DNA of 64,000 nt from GMQP-bins7 sp963776565 (GCA_963776565.1 CAVZNF010000015.1:186001-250000), one strand, 5' to 3'; counted from the first letter of the stretch, positions 1 through 9,192 are shown. Translations and numbers: made by a program. Notes: a model not told the origin generated them from the letters alone.

Positions 1-251
1 GCGACCGCGAGACCGCGCGCCAGATCGTCCTCTACTCGATCGTGATGGTGGCGTTCACCGTCGTCGTCGGGATCTGGCTCGGGCCGCTGTACACCGTGGC
101 CGCGGTCGCGCTCGGCGCAGTGTTCATCGTGCTGGCGGTGCTGCTGCGGCGCGATCTCTCACGTGCGCGCGCGAAGGTGCTCTTCCACTACTCGCTCCTC
201 TACCTCGCACTCCTCTTCACCGCCGCAGCCCTCGACCCGGTGCTCTTCTGA
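1..251 (+). CDS. ctaB: Protoheme IX farnesyltransferase (heme O synthase), C-terminal fragment
   Basis: Only the last 83 codons are present, read from base 3; the gene begins outside the window. The family is a polytopic UbiA-type prenyltransferase that farnesylates heme B to heme O for cytochrome oxidase. The visible part holds two hydrophobic helices and ends in the LFHYSLLYLALLF stretch typical of the last helix of CtaB/CyoE. The stop codon overlaps the next small gene in ATGA, suggesting co-transcription. Assignment rests on this C-terminal pattern alone. Confidence 0.75.
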   Translation, partial: DRETARQIVLYSIVMVAFTVVVGIWLGPLYTVAAVALGAVFIVLAVLLRRDLSRARAKVLFHYSLLYLALLFTAAALDPVLF

Positions 252-367
252 TGAATCCCGAGCTCGCCCGCCGCAACCTGCGCTTCGGCTGGGCGCTCTT
301 CGTGCTCTTCTGGCTGATCTTCGCCGGCACGATCCTCGTCGCCGTCTTGTATCTCCAGCTGGACTAG
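251..367 (+). CDS. Small single-pass membrane protein downstream of ctaB
   Basis: A 38-residue frame begins at the ATG that overlaps the ctaB stop codon (ATGA). It starts MNPELARRNLRFGW and then has one hydrophobic helix of about 22 residues (about residues 14-36), ending YLQLD. Its size, overlap and position suggest a small accessory subunit or assembly helper of the heme-copper oxidase system, but no family is recognised. A copy of the dispersed 3' repeat starts 6 nt after its stop codon. Confidence 0.55.
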   Translation: MNPELARRNLRFGWALFVLFWLIFAGTILVAVLYLQLD

Positions 368-373
368 TCCGCC

Positions 374-450
374 GCGCAAGACTGTGGATTCCGGCTAGCG
401 CCGGACTCCAGTCGCGCAGAATCCCTGAAGGCGTCCGCTCCGCGGCCGCG
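374..450 (+). repeat. Dispersed 3' element, copy A
   Basis: On the + strand this starts GCGCAAG, continues with an imperfect hairpin around GGCTAGCGCC, then GCGC, the block ATCCCTGAAGGCGTCCGC, and ends GCGGCCGCG. The same order of blocks is found at 21538-21464 and 22413-22338 on the minus strand. In all three cases it lies just after a stop codon and in the orientation of that gene. It may act as a terminator or 3' UTR stability element. Confidence 0.75.
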
Positions 451-518
451 TCGTATCTAATGACCAGTGAGGTTCGTGCGCGCGCTCAAGTCGGCGTCGC
501 CTGCCGACATGGATTGCG

Positions 519-2227
519 ATGCGTGCGGCCCGCTTCGCCATTCTCGCCATCGCCGTACTCGGCGCGATCCTCGCGACCTCGGCAGCGGCTGCGCCGCCCG
601 GCGCGCCCAGACAACTACGCGGCTTCGAGCTGCGGCCCAACGAAGTGCCGACGCACACGTTCTCGCGGACGCCGGCCTTCGCCTGGAGCCCCGTACGCGG
701 CGCGTCCTGCTACGAGTTCGAGCTCGCGACGAGTCGCTCGTTCGACGGGAGCTCGGTCTTCTGGTCGAACGTCGCGGCCGGCGCAGGATCGGGCAAGTTC
801 TGCCGCGCGGTAACGATCACCGCTCCTGCTCCCGACGACCAGAAGTCCGACAGCGAAAGCACGGGGCCTGAGCTGATCACGACGAAGATCGCGCCCATCC
901 GCATTCCGGCGACCTCGGTCAACCTCGTCCTGCCGTGGTTCACCGGCAAGCCGTACGCGCTCTACGCCCACGTCCGCGCCGTCACGACGCGTGGCGCGAC
1001 CGCGTGGAGCAAGCCGTTCGGGTTCAACATGCGCTGGGAGTCGACACCGGTCCCGATGGTGTCGAAGCCAGGCCTCGTTCGCTGGGCACCCGTCGAGGGC
1101 GCGACCGCGTACGACGTCTGGTACCCGGACATCCGCAAGGTCATTCGGACGCACACGAACGTGGCCGACCAGCGCGAGCTCTACAGCTTCCACCTCGAGG
1201 ACAGCTGGTGGCAGCTCGCTCGCTGGCGCGTCCGCCCGGTGCGGCAGGTCGTCGGCGCCCTCCCCAACGGCCTGCCTGCAGTCTCCTACGGGCCATGGAG
1301 CCCGACCTACGCGACGACGAACCCGGCCTGGGCAGCGGGAAGCTGCAGCTGCGCGCAGCAGTGTCGGACGCGGTGAGCACCGACACGAAGGCCGCCGCCC
1401 ATCAGCTCATGCCCGGGATGACATTCGGCGGGGACACCGGAACCGACGGACGTCAGTACCGGCTCTTCCGCGCATACGCCTTCACCGATCGCGACTGCGT
1501 GAACGCCGTCTTCCGTGGCTCCGTCGTCGGCGGGCCGGCGTTCGCACCGCGGATCTCCGGGCCGCTCAAGCTGCCGACGAACCAGGAGGAGCTCGATGTC
1601 GCGCTTGCCGGCATCCTCCCGGGCGCGAAGTCCGAGAACGCCAAGACCTACATGGCCGACGGAACGCCGGTCGTCGCGAGCGAGACATGGGGCCAGAACG
1701 ATCTCGTCCGTGTCGATCTCCCCGACGTCGACACGTCGACCACCCGCTACTTCTGGACGGTCGTCCCCGTGGGGATCAACGTCGACGAGGACGGGACGTT
1801 CTCGTACTACGACGCCGAGTCGCCGCAGGACGCGTGCGAGTCCGGTCGCGTGGCCAGCTTCGGCAAGGAGTCGCGGCCCGCGATCACCGGCGCGGGAACG
1901 CCGTTCGTCTCGGGCCTGTCGCCGAAGGGTCGCCTGCTCGCGCAGGCCGGCCGGCGTCCGGTCGTCTACTCGACCCCGCTCGTGGCGTGGCGGCCCGTCA
2001 TCGGCGCCACCGGCTACGAGGTCCAGTGGTCGCGCTCGAAGTACCCCTGGCGCGCGCGCGGCTCCGTCCTGACCTACGCGACCTCGTCGGCGCTCCAGCT
2101 CGGCTCCGGCGTCTGGTACTACCGCGTCCGCGGACTCAACGCCGCGCAGGTCGGCACGCCGGGGATGACGTGGTCGGCGCCGATCGCCGTCAAGGTGGTC
2201 CGACCGACCTTCCAGATCCGCGGGTAG
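519..2227 (+). CDS. Secreted protein with three Fn3-like WxPVxGAxxYE repeats (frame broken near 1333)
   Basis: The N-terminus has a clear signal peptide (hydrophobic from residue 5, AlaAlaAlaAla cleavage region near residue 25). Three related motifs recur: FAWSPVRGASCYEF (about residue 50), VRWAPVEGATAYDVWY (about residue 190) and VAWRPVIGATGYEVQW (about residue 490), each resembling the core strands of fibronectin type III domains. The reading frame changes once near 1333, where one missing base after TGGGC would rejoin TNPAW with SGKLQLRAA; downstream coding is intact to the stop. Function is unknown; extracellular binding or surface display is plausible. Alternative: a genuine pseudogene, less likely because both halves keep the repeat pattern. 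Confidence 0.7.
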
Positions 2228-2237
2228 CAAGCGGCGC

Positions 2238-2252
2238 TAGGGTCGGGGCGTG
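2238..2252 (+). promoter_or_regulatory. Leaderless promoter of the HisN-like phosphatase
   Basis: A TAGGGT -10 hexamer at 2238-2243 is followed by exactly 6 nt and the GTG start codon at 2250. No Shine-Dalgarno sequence fits in the gap, so transcription probably begins at the start codon. The same geometry is seen at tal, tkt, argC, padR and dcd. Confidence 0.55.
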
Positions 2253-2996
2253 AGCCCTGACCTCGAGCTCGCACTTCGACTCGCCGATGCGGCGGACGCG
2301 CTCTCGCTGCCGCGCTTTCGCTCAGGCCTCACGGTCGAGACCAAGGCCGACCTGACGCCCGTAACCGAGGCCGACCGCCTCGTCGAGTCGGAGCTCAGAC
2401 GGATGCTCGCCGAGGCACGGCCCGACGACGCGGTGCTCGGTGAGGAGGAAGGCGTGATCGGCGCAGGCGCGCGTCGCTGGATCGTCGACCCGATCGACGG
2501 GACGCGCAACTACTCGCGGGGGATCCCGGTGTGGGCGACGCTGATCGCGCTCGAGGAGGACGCGGTCGTACGTGTCGGCGTCGTCTCGGCGCCGTCGCTT
2601 CGAGGCCGCTGGTGGGCCGAGCGCGGGATCGGTGCATTTGGAAACGGCGAGCCCATGCACGTCTCGGCCGTCGCCACTGTCGAGGAGGCAGTTCTCTCGT
2701 TCTCGATCGAGAACGACGTGCCGCCGCTCGCGCGGCGCGCGTGGCATTCGCGCGGCCTCGGCGACTTCTGGGCGCACATGCTCGTCGCCGAAGGCGCCGT
2801 CGACGGCGCCGTGGATGCGGTCGGCGTCAGCGAGTGGGACCTCGCCGCCGTGCAGGTGATCGTCGAAGAGGCGGGCGGGCGCTTCTCCGACTTCGCGGGC
2901 GATCCGAGGATCGACGGCGGAAGCGGAGTGAGCTCGAACGGCCTGCTCCACGACGAGCTGCTCGCGGCCATCCAGGGTCAGACCGCTCCGGCCTGA
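2250..2996 (+). CDS. Inositol monophosphatase-family phosphatase, HisN-like (histidinol-phosphatase candidate)
   Basis: A 248-residue protein of the Mg-dependent FIG/IMPase superfamily. Metal and catalytic motifs are present in order: GEEEG (about residue 71), WIVDPIDGTRNY (about residue 80, the WxxDPxDGT signature) and SEWDLAA (about residue 197). The sequence IPVWATLIAL after the DGT motif resembles actinobacterial HisN histidinol-phosphate phosphatases, which run the eighth step of histidine biosynthesis; myo-inositol-1-phosphatase or 3'-phosphoadenosine phosphatase activity cannot be excluded. Family length is normal. A leaderless GTG start is supported by the -10 box 6 nt upstream. No histidine genes lie nearby, so the substrate is inferred from similarity only. 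Confidence 0.8.
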   Translation: MSPDLELALRLADAADALSLPRFRSGLTVETKADLTPVTEADRLVESELRRMLAEARPDDAVLGEEEGVIGAGARRWIVDPIDGTRNYSRGIPVWATLIALEEDAVVRVGVVSAPSLRGRWWAERGIGAFGNGEPMHVSAVATVEEAVLSFSIENDVPPLARRAWHSRGLGDFWAHMLVAEGAVDGAVDAVGVSEWDLAAVQVIVEEAGGRFSDFAGDPRIDGGSGVSSNGLLHDELLAAIQGQTAPA

Positions 2997-3036
2997 CCCC
3001 AATGGCGCGCGCGAGCCAGGCGCGCTGACCGAGCCG

Positions 3037-3222
3037 TTAGATCGCGGGGGCGGGCTCGGACGGCGGCGCGGTGGTGCTTTCGTCTCGAAGCCGGCGCACG
3101 AGGTCGTGGATGTCGGCGATCTCTTGCTCGAGATCCTTCTGCCGCTCTTCGAGAGAGCTCAGCAATTCCTCGCGGTTGGGGATGCGACGCTGTCGCATCC
3201 TGCGGTGGTGTTTCCTACACAT
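3037..3222 (-). CDS. Small coiled-coil protein translationally coupled to the PadR regulator
   Basis: A 61-residue protein starting MCRKHHRRMRQRR, with a basic N-terminus, a charged helical middle (about residues 18-47, heptad-like leucine and isoleucine spacing, suited to a coiled coil) and a Pro-rich acidic tail. The ATG at 3222 is chosen because a GGGAGG ribosome-binding site ends 8 nt upstream; an in-frame GTG at 3231 lies inside that site. The start overlaps the PadR stop codon by 8 nt, so translation is coupled. Such small partners of PadR or HTH genes are common in this group, but no family is recognised. A role with the regulator is inference. Confidence 0.6.
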   Translation of the reverse strand: MCRKHHRRMRQRRIPNREELLSSLEERQKDLEQEIADIHDLVRRLRDESTTAPPSEPAPAI

Positions 3223-3622
3223 TGTCATCACCTCCCTTCGTTCGAGCGTTCTCGAGAAACGTGGTCAATCCGTCGCGAAGCGCTCCGAGCGAGTCGAGCC
3301 AGGCGCCGAGCACGGCGTGGCCCGCCGGCGTCAGGGTGTACGTGCGCTTCGTCGGGCCAGGAAGGTCTTCCTTCCACTCCGAGGCGACGAGCCCGTGGTC
3401 CTCGAACGCACGGAGGGTCCGGTAGACGTTGCCGACGTCCACACGCTCGTCGCCGATGAGCTCCGGCAGTGCCTCGAGGAGCTCGTAGCCGTGCGTCGGA
3501 CCTGCGGAGACGAGGAGCAGGAGCGCGGGCTCGCCGAAGCGCTCGACCCGGGCGCGTACCTCCCAGCTCCCGTCGGGGAGCCGCCTGCGGCTGCGCGTTC
3601 GGTGTCTGCGGTGGTGGTGTAT
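3215..3622 (-). CDS. PadR-family transcriptional regulator with possible ATA start
   Basis: The winged-helix region is complete: LLLLVSAGPTHGYELLEAL, then VDVGNVYRTLRAFEDHGLV, then TKRTYTLTPAGHAVLGAW, followed by a C-terminal dimerisation helix, about 135 residues. No ATG, GTG or TTG lies in frame between an upstream stop near 3645 and the GTG at 3442, which would delete half the DNA-binding domain. The reading frame is open to an ATA codon at 3622, exactly 6 nt after a TATAGT -10 box, followed by a His/Arg-rich N-terminus typical of PadR proteins. Either ATA is used on a leaderless mRNA or a base was miscalled from ATG. PadR proteins repress in response to small ligands; the overlapping palindrome suggests autoregulation. 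Confidence 0.75.
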   Translation of the reverse strand: MHHHRRHRTRSRRRLPDGSWEVRARVERFGEPALLLLVSAGPTHGYELLEALPELIGDERVDVGNVYRTLRAFEDHGLVASEWKEDLPGPTKRTYTLTPAGHAVLGAWLDSLGALRDGLTTFLENARTKGGDDNV

Positions 3623-3628
3623 GTCAAC

Positions 3629-3657
3629 ACTATATGTGAATTACATATGTAACACAA
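3629..3657 (-). promoter_or_regulatory. padR promoter with overlapping PadR-type operator
   Basis: Read on the minus strand: TTGTGT (-35, 3657-3652), 17 nt spacer, TATAGT (-10, 3634-3629), 6 nt, ATA start. The spacer contains the perfect palindrome TTACATATGTAA (3641-3652), overlapped by the inverted repeat ATATGT-N5-ACATAT (3632-3648). PadR operators are typically ATGT/ACAT inverted repeats, so an autorepressed promoter is likely. The site is one of three AT-rich islands in this GC-rich window. Confidence 0.65.
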
Positions 3658-3695
3658 CACGAATGCGCGACTGGCGGGCCGCCTTACGCTAGGCG

Positions 3696-4796
3696 TCAGA
3701 CGACGAGCGTTGCGCGCTTCGCGTCGATGCCGGCGAGCAGCGTCGCGAACGAGTCCGAGAACTTCTGCACTCCCTCGGACTCGAGCGTCGCGGTGACGTC
3801 GTCGTAGTCGATCCCGGCCGCCTCGAGGTCGCGCAGGAGCGCATGCGCCTCGTCCACGCCCTCGGTCAACGTCTCGCGTGAGACACCGTGGTCCTGGAAC
3901 GCCGCAATCGTCTCGAACGGCATCGTGTTCACCGTCGCCGGCCCGATCAGCTGCTCGACGTAGAGCACGTCGCGATAGGCCGGGTTCTTCGTGGAGGTAG
4001 ATGCCCACAGGCAGCGCTGCGGTCGCGCTCCTGCTGTGGCCAGTGCATCCCAACGCGGGCCGGAGAAGACCTCCAGATAGTGCTCGTACGCGAGCTTGGC
4101 GTTGTCGACCGCGAGGCGTCCCTGCAGATCCTCGCGACCGATCTCCGCGAGGCGCCTGTCGGCCTCGGTGTCGACGCGCGAGACGAAGAAGCTCGCCACC
4201 GACGCGACGTTCGTCGGGTCGCCGCCCGCCTCGACCAGCCGCTCGAGCCCGCGGACGAACGCCTCGGCGACGGCCGCGTAGCGCTCGAGCGAGAAGATGA
4301 GCGTGACGTTGATCGAGCGCCCCGCAGCGATCGAGTCCTCGATCGCGCCGAGCCCGGGCTGCGTCGCAGGGATCTTGACGAACAGGTTCTTGCGATCCAC
4401 GAGCTCCGTGAATCGTTTCGCCTGCTCGATCGTGGCGTCGCGCTCGTAGGCGAGATCGGGGTCGACCTCGAGCGAGACGAACCCGTCGACGCCGCTCGTT
4501 CGATCCCAGATCGGCCGCAGGAGATCGCACGCGCGCTTGATGTCCTCGATCGCGAGCGCGAAGAACACCTCTTTCGTATCGTCGACGCGCTCGAGCTCCT
4601 CGCGGAGCTGCTCGTCGTACCAGTCTCCCGTCGACAGCGCCTTCTCGAAGATCGTCGGGTTGGAGGTGACGCCGACGACAGCGTCCTCCTCGATCAGCCG
4701 CTTCAGCTCGCCCGTCTCGAGCATCTCGCGCGAGAGCGAGTCGACCCAGACGCTGACCCCGTGCTCCGAAAGCTCGTGCAACCTACTGCGCGCCAC
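3696..4796 (-). CDS. tal: Transaldolase
   Basis: A 366-residue, full-length transaldolase of the TalB/actinobacterial type. Signatures: VTSNPTIFEKAL (about residue 43), LFVKIPATQPG (about residue 138, with the Schiff-base lysine in KIPAT), INVTLIFS (about residue 161) and ASTSTKNPAY (about residue 266). It transfers dihydroxyacetone units from sedoheptulose 7-phosphate to glyceraldehyde 3-phosphate in the non-oxidative pentose phosphate pathway. It is divergent from tkt with only 44 bp between start codons, so the two partner enzymes of the pathway share one regulatory region. The GTG start sits 6 nt after a TAACGT -10 box, implying a leaderless mRNA. Confidence 0.95.
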   Translation of the reverse strand: MARSRLHELSEHGVSVWVDSLSREMLETGELKRLIEEDAVVGVTSNPTIFEKALSTGDWYDEQLREELERVDDTKEVFFALAIEDIKRACDLLRPIWDRTSGVDGFVSLEVDPDLAYERDATIEQAKRFTELVDRKNLFVKIPATQPGLGAIEDSIAAGRSINVTLIFSLERYAAVAEAFVRGLERLVEAGGDPTNVASVASFFVSRVDTEADRRLAEIGREDLQGRLAVDNAKLAYEHYLEVFSGPRWDALATAGARPQRCLWASTSTKNPAYRDVLYVEQLIGPATVNTMPFETIAAFQDHGVSRETLTEGVDEAHALLRDLEAAGIDYDDVTATLESEGVQKFSDSFATLLAGIDAKRATLVV

Positions 4797-4843
4797 GCGT
4801 CAACGTTAGCGGTTCGGGGTACGACCGTAGAATGGCGCGCGTG
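4794..4843. promoter_or_regulatory. Back-to-back leaderless promoters of tal and tkt
   Basis: On the minus strand TAACGT (4808-4803) lies 6 nt before the tal GTG. On the plus strand TAGAAT (4828-4833) lies 7 nt before a GTG at 4841 in the tkt frame. The 19 bp between the two -10 boxes must hold both -35 regions, so the two promoters overlap and may be co-regulated or mutually exclusive. Confidence 0.55.
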
Positions 4844-6692
4844 ACGACGGCGGAGAGACGGGCAGAGCTCGGACAGCAGTTCCGAGTCGACTCGGTCCGA
4901 ATGAGCGCGGCCGCTGGGTCGGGACATCCCACGTCCGCGATGTCCGCAGCCGACCTGCTCGCGGTCCTCGTCGACGGCTATCTCCGTTATGACTTCTCCG
5001 AGCCGAAGAGCCCCGCGAACGACCGGCTCGTCTTCTCCAAGGGCCATGCGTCCACGCTTCTGTACGCGATCTACCGGGCTGCCGGTGTCGTCTCCGACGA
5101 GGAGATCCTCGACTACCGCACGCTACGGGAGCATGCTCGAGGGCCACCCGACCCCGCGCATCCCGTGGGTCGACGTCGCGACCGGATCGCTCGGACAGGG
5201 ACTGCCGATCGGCGTCGGCATGGCGCTCGCCGCGAAACGGCTCGAGCGACTGCCCACCCGCGTCTGGGTGCTCTGCGGTGACAGCGAGATGGCCGAGGGC
5301 TCCATGTGGGAGGCCTTCGAGCACGCCGCCCACTTCGAGCTCGACAACCTCACGGTGATCATCGACGTGAACCGGCTCGGCCAGCGCGGCGAGACGATGG
5401 TCGGCTGGAGTCTCGACACGTATCTCGCACGCGCAGAGGCATTCGGCTGGAACGCGATCGAGGTCGACGGGCACGACGTCGAGGCGATCGACGACGCGTT
5501 CGGTCGCGCTGTCTCGACGACCGGGCGACCGACGGTCGTCATCGCACGCACGCTGAAGGGAAAGGGCGTAGCGGCCGTGGAGAACCAGAACGGCTGGCAC
5601 GGCAAGCCGCTCGAGAACCCCGACGCGGCGATCGCCGAGCTCGGCGGACCGCGCAACATCCGCGTCGAGGTCGCGAAGCCCACTGTCGACGCTCCCGCTC
5701 GCGGTGCCGGGTCACCGCTCGTGCTTCCTCGCTACGAGCTCGGAGCCGAGGTCGCGACGCGGAAGGCATACGGTGACGCGCTCGCCGCGCTCGGAGCCGC
5801 GCGGCCGGACGTCGTGGCGCTCGACGGCGAGGTCTCGAACTCGACGTTCGCCGAGACCTTCGCGAAGGCACATCCCGAGCGGTACTTCGAGATGTACATC
5901 GCCGAGCAGCAGCTGGTCGCGGCAGCCGTCGGCCTGCAGGCGGTCGGCTGGCGCCCGTTCGCCTCGACGTTCGCCGCGTTCCTCTCGCGAGCGTACGACT
6001 TCGTCCGCATGGCGGCGATCAGCCGTGCGACCTTTTCGCTGTCGGGCTCGCACGCCGGCGTCTCGATCGGTGAGGACGGGCCGTCGCAGATGGCGCTCGA
6101 GGACATCGCGTCGCTCCGAGCGATCCACGGCTCCACTGTCCTCCATCCATGTGACGCGAACCAGACGGCCAGGCTCGTCGCAGCCATGGCCGAGACAGAC
6201 GGCATCTCGTACCTGCGCACGCTGCGGCCGGCTACCCCTGTTCTCTATCCGCCCGACGAGGAGTTCGAGATCGGTGGCAGCCGCGTCCTCCGCTCGAGCG
6301 ACGAGGACGAGGTCGCGATCGTCGCGGCCGGAATCACCGTCCACGAGGCACTGAGGGCCGCCGATGCGCTCGCCGAGGAAGAAATCGCCGTGCGAGTGAT
6401 CGATCTGTACTCGATCAAGCCGCTCGACGCCGAGACGCTTCTGGCTGCGGTCGAGGCAACCAACGGGAGGCTCGTGACCGTCGAGGATCACTGGCCCGAG
6501 GGCGGTCTCGGAGACGCTGTCCTCGAGGTCGTCGCCGACACGGACGAGCCGCCGCGCGTGGTCAAGCTCGCGGTGCGGGAGATGCCGAGGTCGGGGACGC
6601 CCGCGGAGTGCCTTGCTGCGGCCGGGATCGACGCGGACCACATTGCGGCCGCTGCTCGCAAGCTCGTTGCGCAGACCGTGCGCGCTGGCTGA
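4841..6692 (+). CDS. tkt: Transketolase (frame broken near 5123)
   Basis: A thiamine-diphosphate enzyme of about 617 residues that moves two-carbon units in the pentose phosphate pathway. In order: SGHPTSAMSAADLL and FSKGHAS (N-terminal ThDP domain), VATGSLGQGLP, GDSEMAEGSMWEA with the downstream Asn/Arg cofactor contacts, then the pyrimidine domain (FEMYIAEQQLVAAAVGL with the catalytic Glu region) and the C-terminal domain. The frame shifts once near 5123: dropping one C restores LDYRTYGSMLEGHP, a match to the family pattern YRxFGSxxEGHP. The start is taken as GTG 4841 (7 nt after a -10 box); an ATG at 4832 is in frame but overlaps that box. An assembly error is much more likely than loss of a central enzyme. 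Confidence 0.92.
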
Positions 6693-6725
6693 TCCTCTCG
6701 CGACTCCCTCTACCCTTCAGCGGCC

Positions 6726-8618
6726 ATGGCCGTCCTCATCGCATCGGAGCTGCGCAAGGAGTTCGCGGGCGATCCGCTGTTCGACAACGTGTCCTTCACG
6801 GTCGGGCGCAAGGACCGCCTCTCGCTCGCCGGAGCCAACGGCGCCGGCAAGACGACGCTCCTGCGCGCGATCGCAGGTGAGACGTCGATCCAGGGCGGCA
6901 AGCTCGCGTTCCAGAAGGGAGCGCGAATCGCGCTCCACGACCAGCGACCGCCGCTCGAGTTCGACATCAGCCTGCGCGAGTACGCGCTCTCGGGCGCTCG
7001 TGACCTGCTCGAGGTCGAGGAAGAGCTGCGACGGCTCGAGCGGGCGATGGCCGACGGAGACCACGGCGATTCGACGCTGCGCCGCTATTCGGAGGCGCAG
7101 GCCAGGCTCGAGCACGCGGGCGGATGGGCCTGGCGCGATCGCGCCGCAGCGGCGGTACGCGGCCTCGGCTTCGCCGACGACGAGCTCGACCGGCCGCTCG
7201 GCACGTTCTCCGGCGGGGAGCTGACGCGCGCATCGCTCGCGCGCGCTCTTGCCGGAAGCCCGGATCTCCTCCTTCTCGACGAGCCTACGAACCACCTCGA
7301 CGTGCAGAACCTCGAGTGGCTCGAGCGCGAACTCGAGACGATCGACGCGGCGGTCATTCTCGTCGCGCACGACCGCTGGTTCCTCGAAGCCGTCACGACC
7401 TCCGTGCTCGAGCTCTCCCCGGGCGGCGCGCACTACTTCTCGGGGCCGTGGCACGAGTGGCGCCAGGAACGGGCGACGCGGGCCGCCGCAGCCGGGAAGA
7501 CCGCGAATCGCGTGTCCGTCGACATCGCGCGACTCGAGCGCTTCGTCGAGCGGTTCCGCTACAAGAAGTCGAAGGCGAAACAGGCGCAGGCGAAGCTGAC
7601 GCAGATCGCGCGGCTCGAGGCGGAGCGCGCGGAGGCACGCAACGAGATCGAGTCGCTGACGAAGAAACGCCGCTCGCTCGGCTTCGACTTCCTCGACCCA
7701 CCACGGAGCGGCCGGGTCGTGCTGGAAGTCGAGGACGTCGAGCTTTCCGCCGGCGACAAGCGGCTCCTCGACGGCGCGACGATGGTGATCGAGCGCGGGG
7801 AGAAGGTCGGCCTCGTCGGGCCGAATGGCGCGGGCAAGACGACGCTGCTCGCCGCACTGCTCGACGGGCATCCGCTCGAGCACGGTCGGATCAACCTCGG
7901 GCACGGTGTCGTGCCGGGGTACTTCTCACAGCATGGGCTCGAGCTTCCGACGAGCGGGTCGGTGCTCGATGCGACCGCTGCCGCGACAGGCTTGCAGCGG
8001 CCACAGGCGCAAACGCTCCTCGGACGCTTCCTCTTCTCCGGCTGGGAGACGCACGAGCGATCCGTCACCGCGCTCTCCGGCGGCGAGCGACGGCGGCTCG
8101 CGCTTGCCTTGCTCGTCGCGTCCGGCGCCAACTTCCTCGTGCTCGACGAGCCGACGAACCATCTCGACGTGGAATCGCGCGAGGCGCTCGAGGCGGCGCT
8201 CGAGGCATTCCCGGGGACGATCCTGCTCGTCTCCCACGATCGCGCGCTGCTCGACGCTGTGCCGAGCCGCATCGTCGCGTTCGAGGACGAGCTGCTGCGG
8301 TCGTACGACGGCGGCTGGGCGGACATGGAGCGTGAGCGCGAAGCGACGAGCCTCGTCCCGGACGAGCCGGATCCCATTCCAGCGAAGCCAGCGCCGTCGG
8401 CGAGCCGGCCTCGAGCGACAAAGCGCCGGCCGTCCGAGCTCGAGCTCCTCGAGGGCCAGATCTCAGGCGTCGAAGCGAGGATCGCCGAGCTCGAGCGTAC
8501 GCTCGCCGACGACTGGACGAACATGGACGTCCTCGGCGCCCACCGCGCCGCGCGCGACGAGCTCGTGCGGCTGCTCGAGCGCTGGGAGGTGCTCTTCGCC
8601 GAGGCGCCTGCCACGTGA
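6726..8618 (+). CDS. ABC-F family ATPase (Uup/Ettb-like translation factor)
   Basis: 630 residues with two nucleotide-binding domains in one chain and no membrane segment, the ABC-F pattern. Domain 1: GANGAGKTT (about residue 37), signature FSGGELTRAS (about residue 161), LLLLDEPTNHLD (about residue 180). A basic linker (about residues 250-315) rich in KSKAKQAQAK follows. Domain 2: GPNGAGKTTLLAAL (about residue 363), LSGGERRRLAL and LVLDEPTNHLD. A charged C-terminal coiled coil (about residues 575-628) resembles that of Uup. ABC-F proteins act on the ribosome, relieving stalled translation or protecting against antibiotics. A TACCCT box lies 9 nt before the ATG, so the leader is very short. 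Confidence 0.88.
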   Translation: MAVLIASELRKEFAGDPLFDNVSFTVGRKDRLSLAGANGAGKTTLLRAIAGETSIQGGKLAFQKGARIALHDQRPPLEFDISLREYALSGARDLLEVEEELRRLERAMADGDHGDSTLRRYSEAQARLEHAGGWAWRDRAAAAVRGLGFADDELDRPLGTFSGGELTRASLARALAGSPDLLLLDEPTNHLDVQNLEWLERELETIDAAVILVAHDRWFLEAVTTSVLELSPGGAHYFSGPWHEWRQERATRAAAAGKTANRVSVDIARLERFVERFRYKKSKAKQAQAKLTQIARLEAERAEARNEIESLTKKRRSLGFDFLDPPRSGRVVLEVEDVELSAGDKRLLDGATMVIERGEKVGLVGPNGAGKTTLLAALLDGHPLEHGRINLGHGVVPGYFSQHGLELPTSGSVLDATAAATGLQRPQAQTLLGRFLFSGWETHERSVTALSGGERRRLALALLVASGANFLVLDEPTNHLDVESREALEAALEAFPGTILLVSHDRALLDAVPSRIVAFEDELLRSYDGGWADMEREREATSLVPDEPDPIPAKPAPSASRPRATKRRPSELELLEGQISGVEARIAELERTLADDWTNMDVLGAHRAARDELVRLLERWEVLFAEAPAT

Positions 8619-8658
8619 CGCGAGCGAGGCACGGCGGCGTACAGAGGTCGTGCATGCA

Positions 8659-9192
8659 GTGACGATCGACGCCCCTCGTCCGCTCCAAGCGACGACTCCG
8701 TCGTTCGCTGCGGTGGCCGAGGAGCTCCTGGACGACGTCTACGGGTATCTGCTGTACCTGACCAAGAACTGGGCGGTCGCCGAGGACCTCACGGGCGAGA
8801 CCTTCGAGGCGGCGTTCAAGAAGTGGCGCCGCTTCGATCCGTCCCGGGGGACGCCACGGGCCTGGCTTCTCGCGATCGCTCGCTCGACAGCGCTCGACTG
8901 GTTCCGCGCCGATGCCCGTCGCCGCAAACGCGAGGAGCGTGCAGAGGCCGCCGACCCACGCGTGCCCGACGCTGGCTCGTTCGGCGAAGGCTTGTCGCCG
9001 GAGCTCGCCGAGAGCCTTCTCGCGCTGTCGGCCGGCGAGCGCGAGGTCGTCGCGCTGCGCATCGTTCTCGACCTCGACAGCGAGGAGACCGCTCGCCTGC
9101 TCGGGGTCACATCAACAGCTGTCTCGACTCGGCTCAGCCGAGCCTTGTCGAAGCTCGAAGAGAGGATGAGAAGCCATGACGCCGTCGCCTGA
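8659..9192 (+). CDS. ECF RNA polymerase sigma factor
   Basis: About 177 residues. Region 2: LLDDVYGYLLYLTKNWAVAE, with TGETFEAAFKKWRRFDP and WLLAIARSTALDWFR (the -10 recognition helix); region 4: LSAGEREVVALRIVLDL, SEETARLLGVTSTAVSTRL (helix-turn-helix for the -35) and SRALSKLEERM. It directs core RNA polymerase to a dedicated promoter set. The GTG at 8659 follows an AGAGG site by about 10 nt; an in-frame GTG at 8650 is an alternative. The 3' end overlaps the next gene by 17 nt, the usual layout of an ECF factor with its membrane partner, so the DUF4349 protein is the likely regulator of this factor. Confidence 0.85.
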   Translation: MTIDAPRPLQATTPSFAAVAEELLDDVYGYLLYLTKNWAVAEDLTGETFEAAFKKWRRFDPSRGTPRAWLLAIARSTALDWFRADARRRKREERAEAADPRVPDAGSFGEGLSPELAESLLALSAGEREVVALRIVLDLDSEETARLLGVTSTAVSTRLSRALSKLEERMRSHDAVA

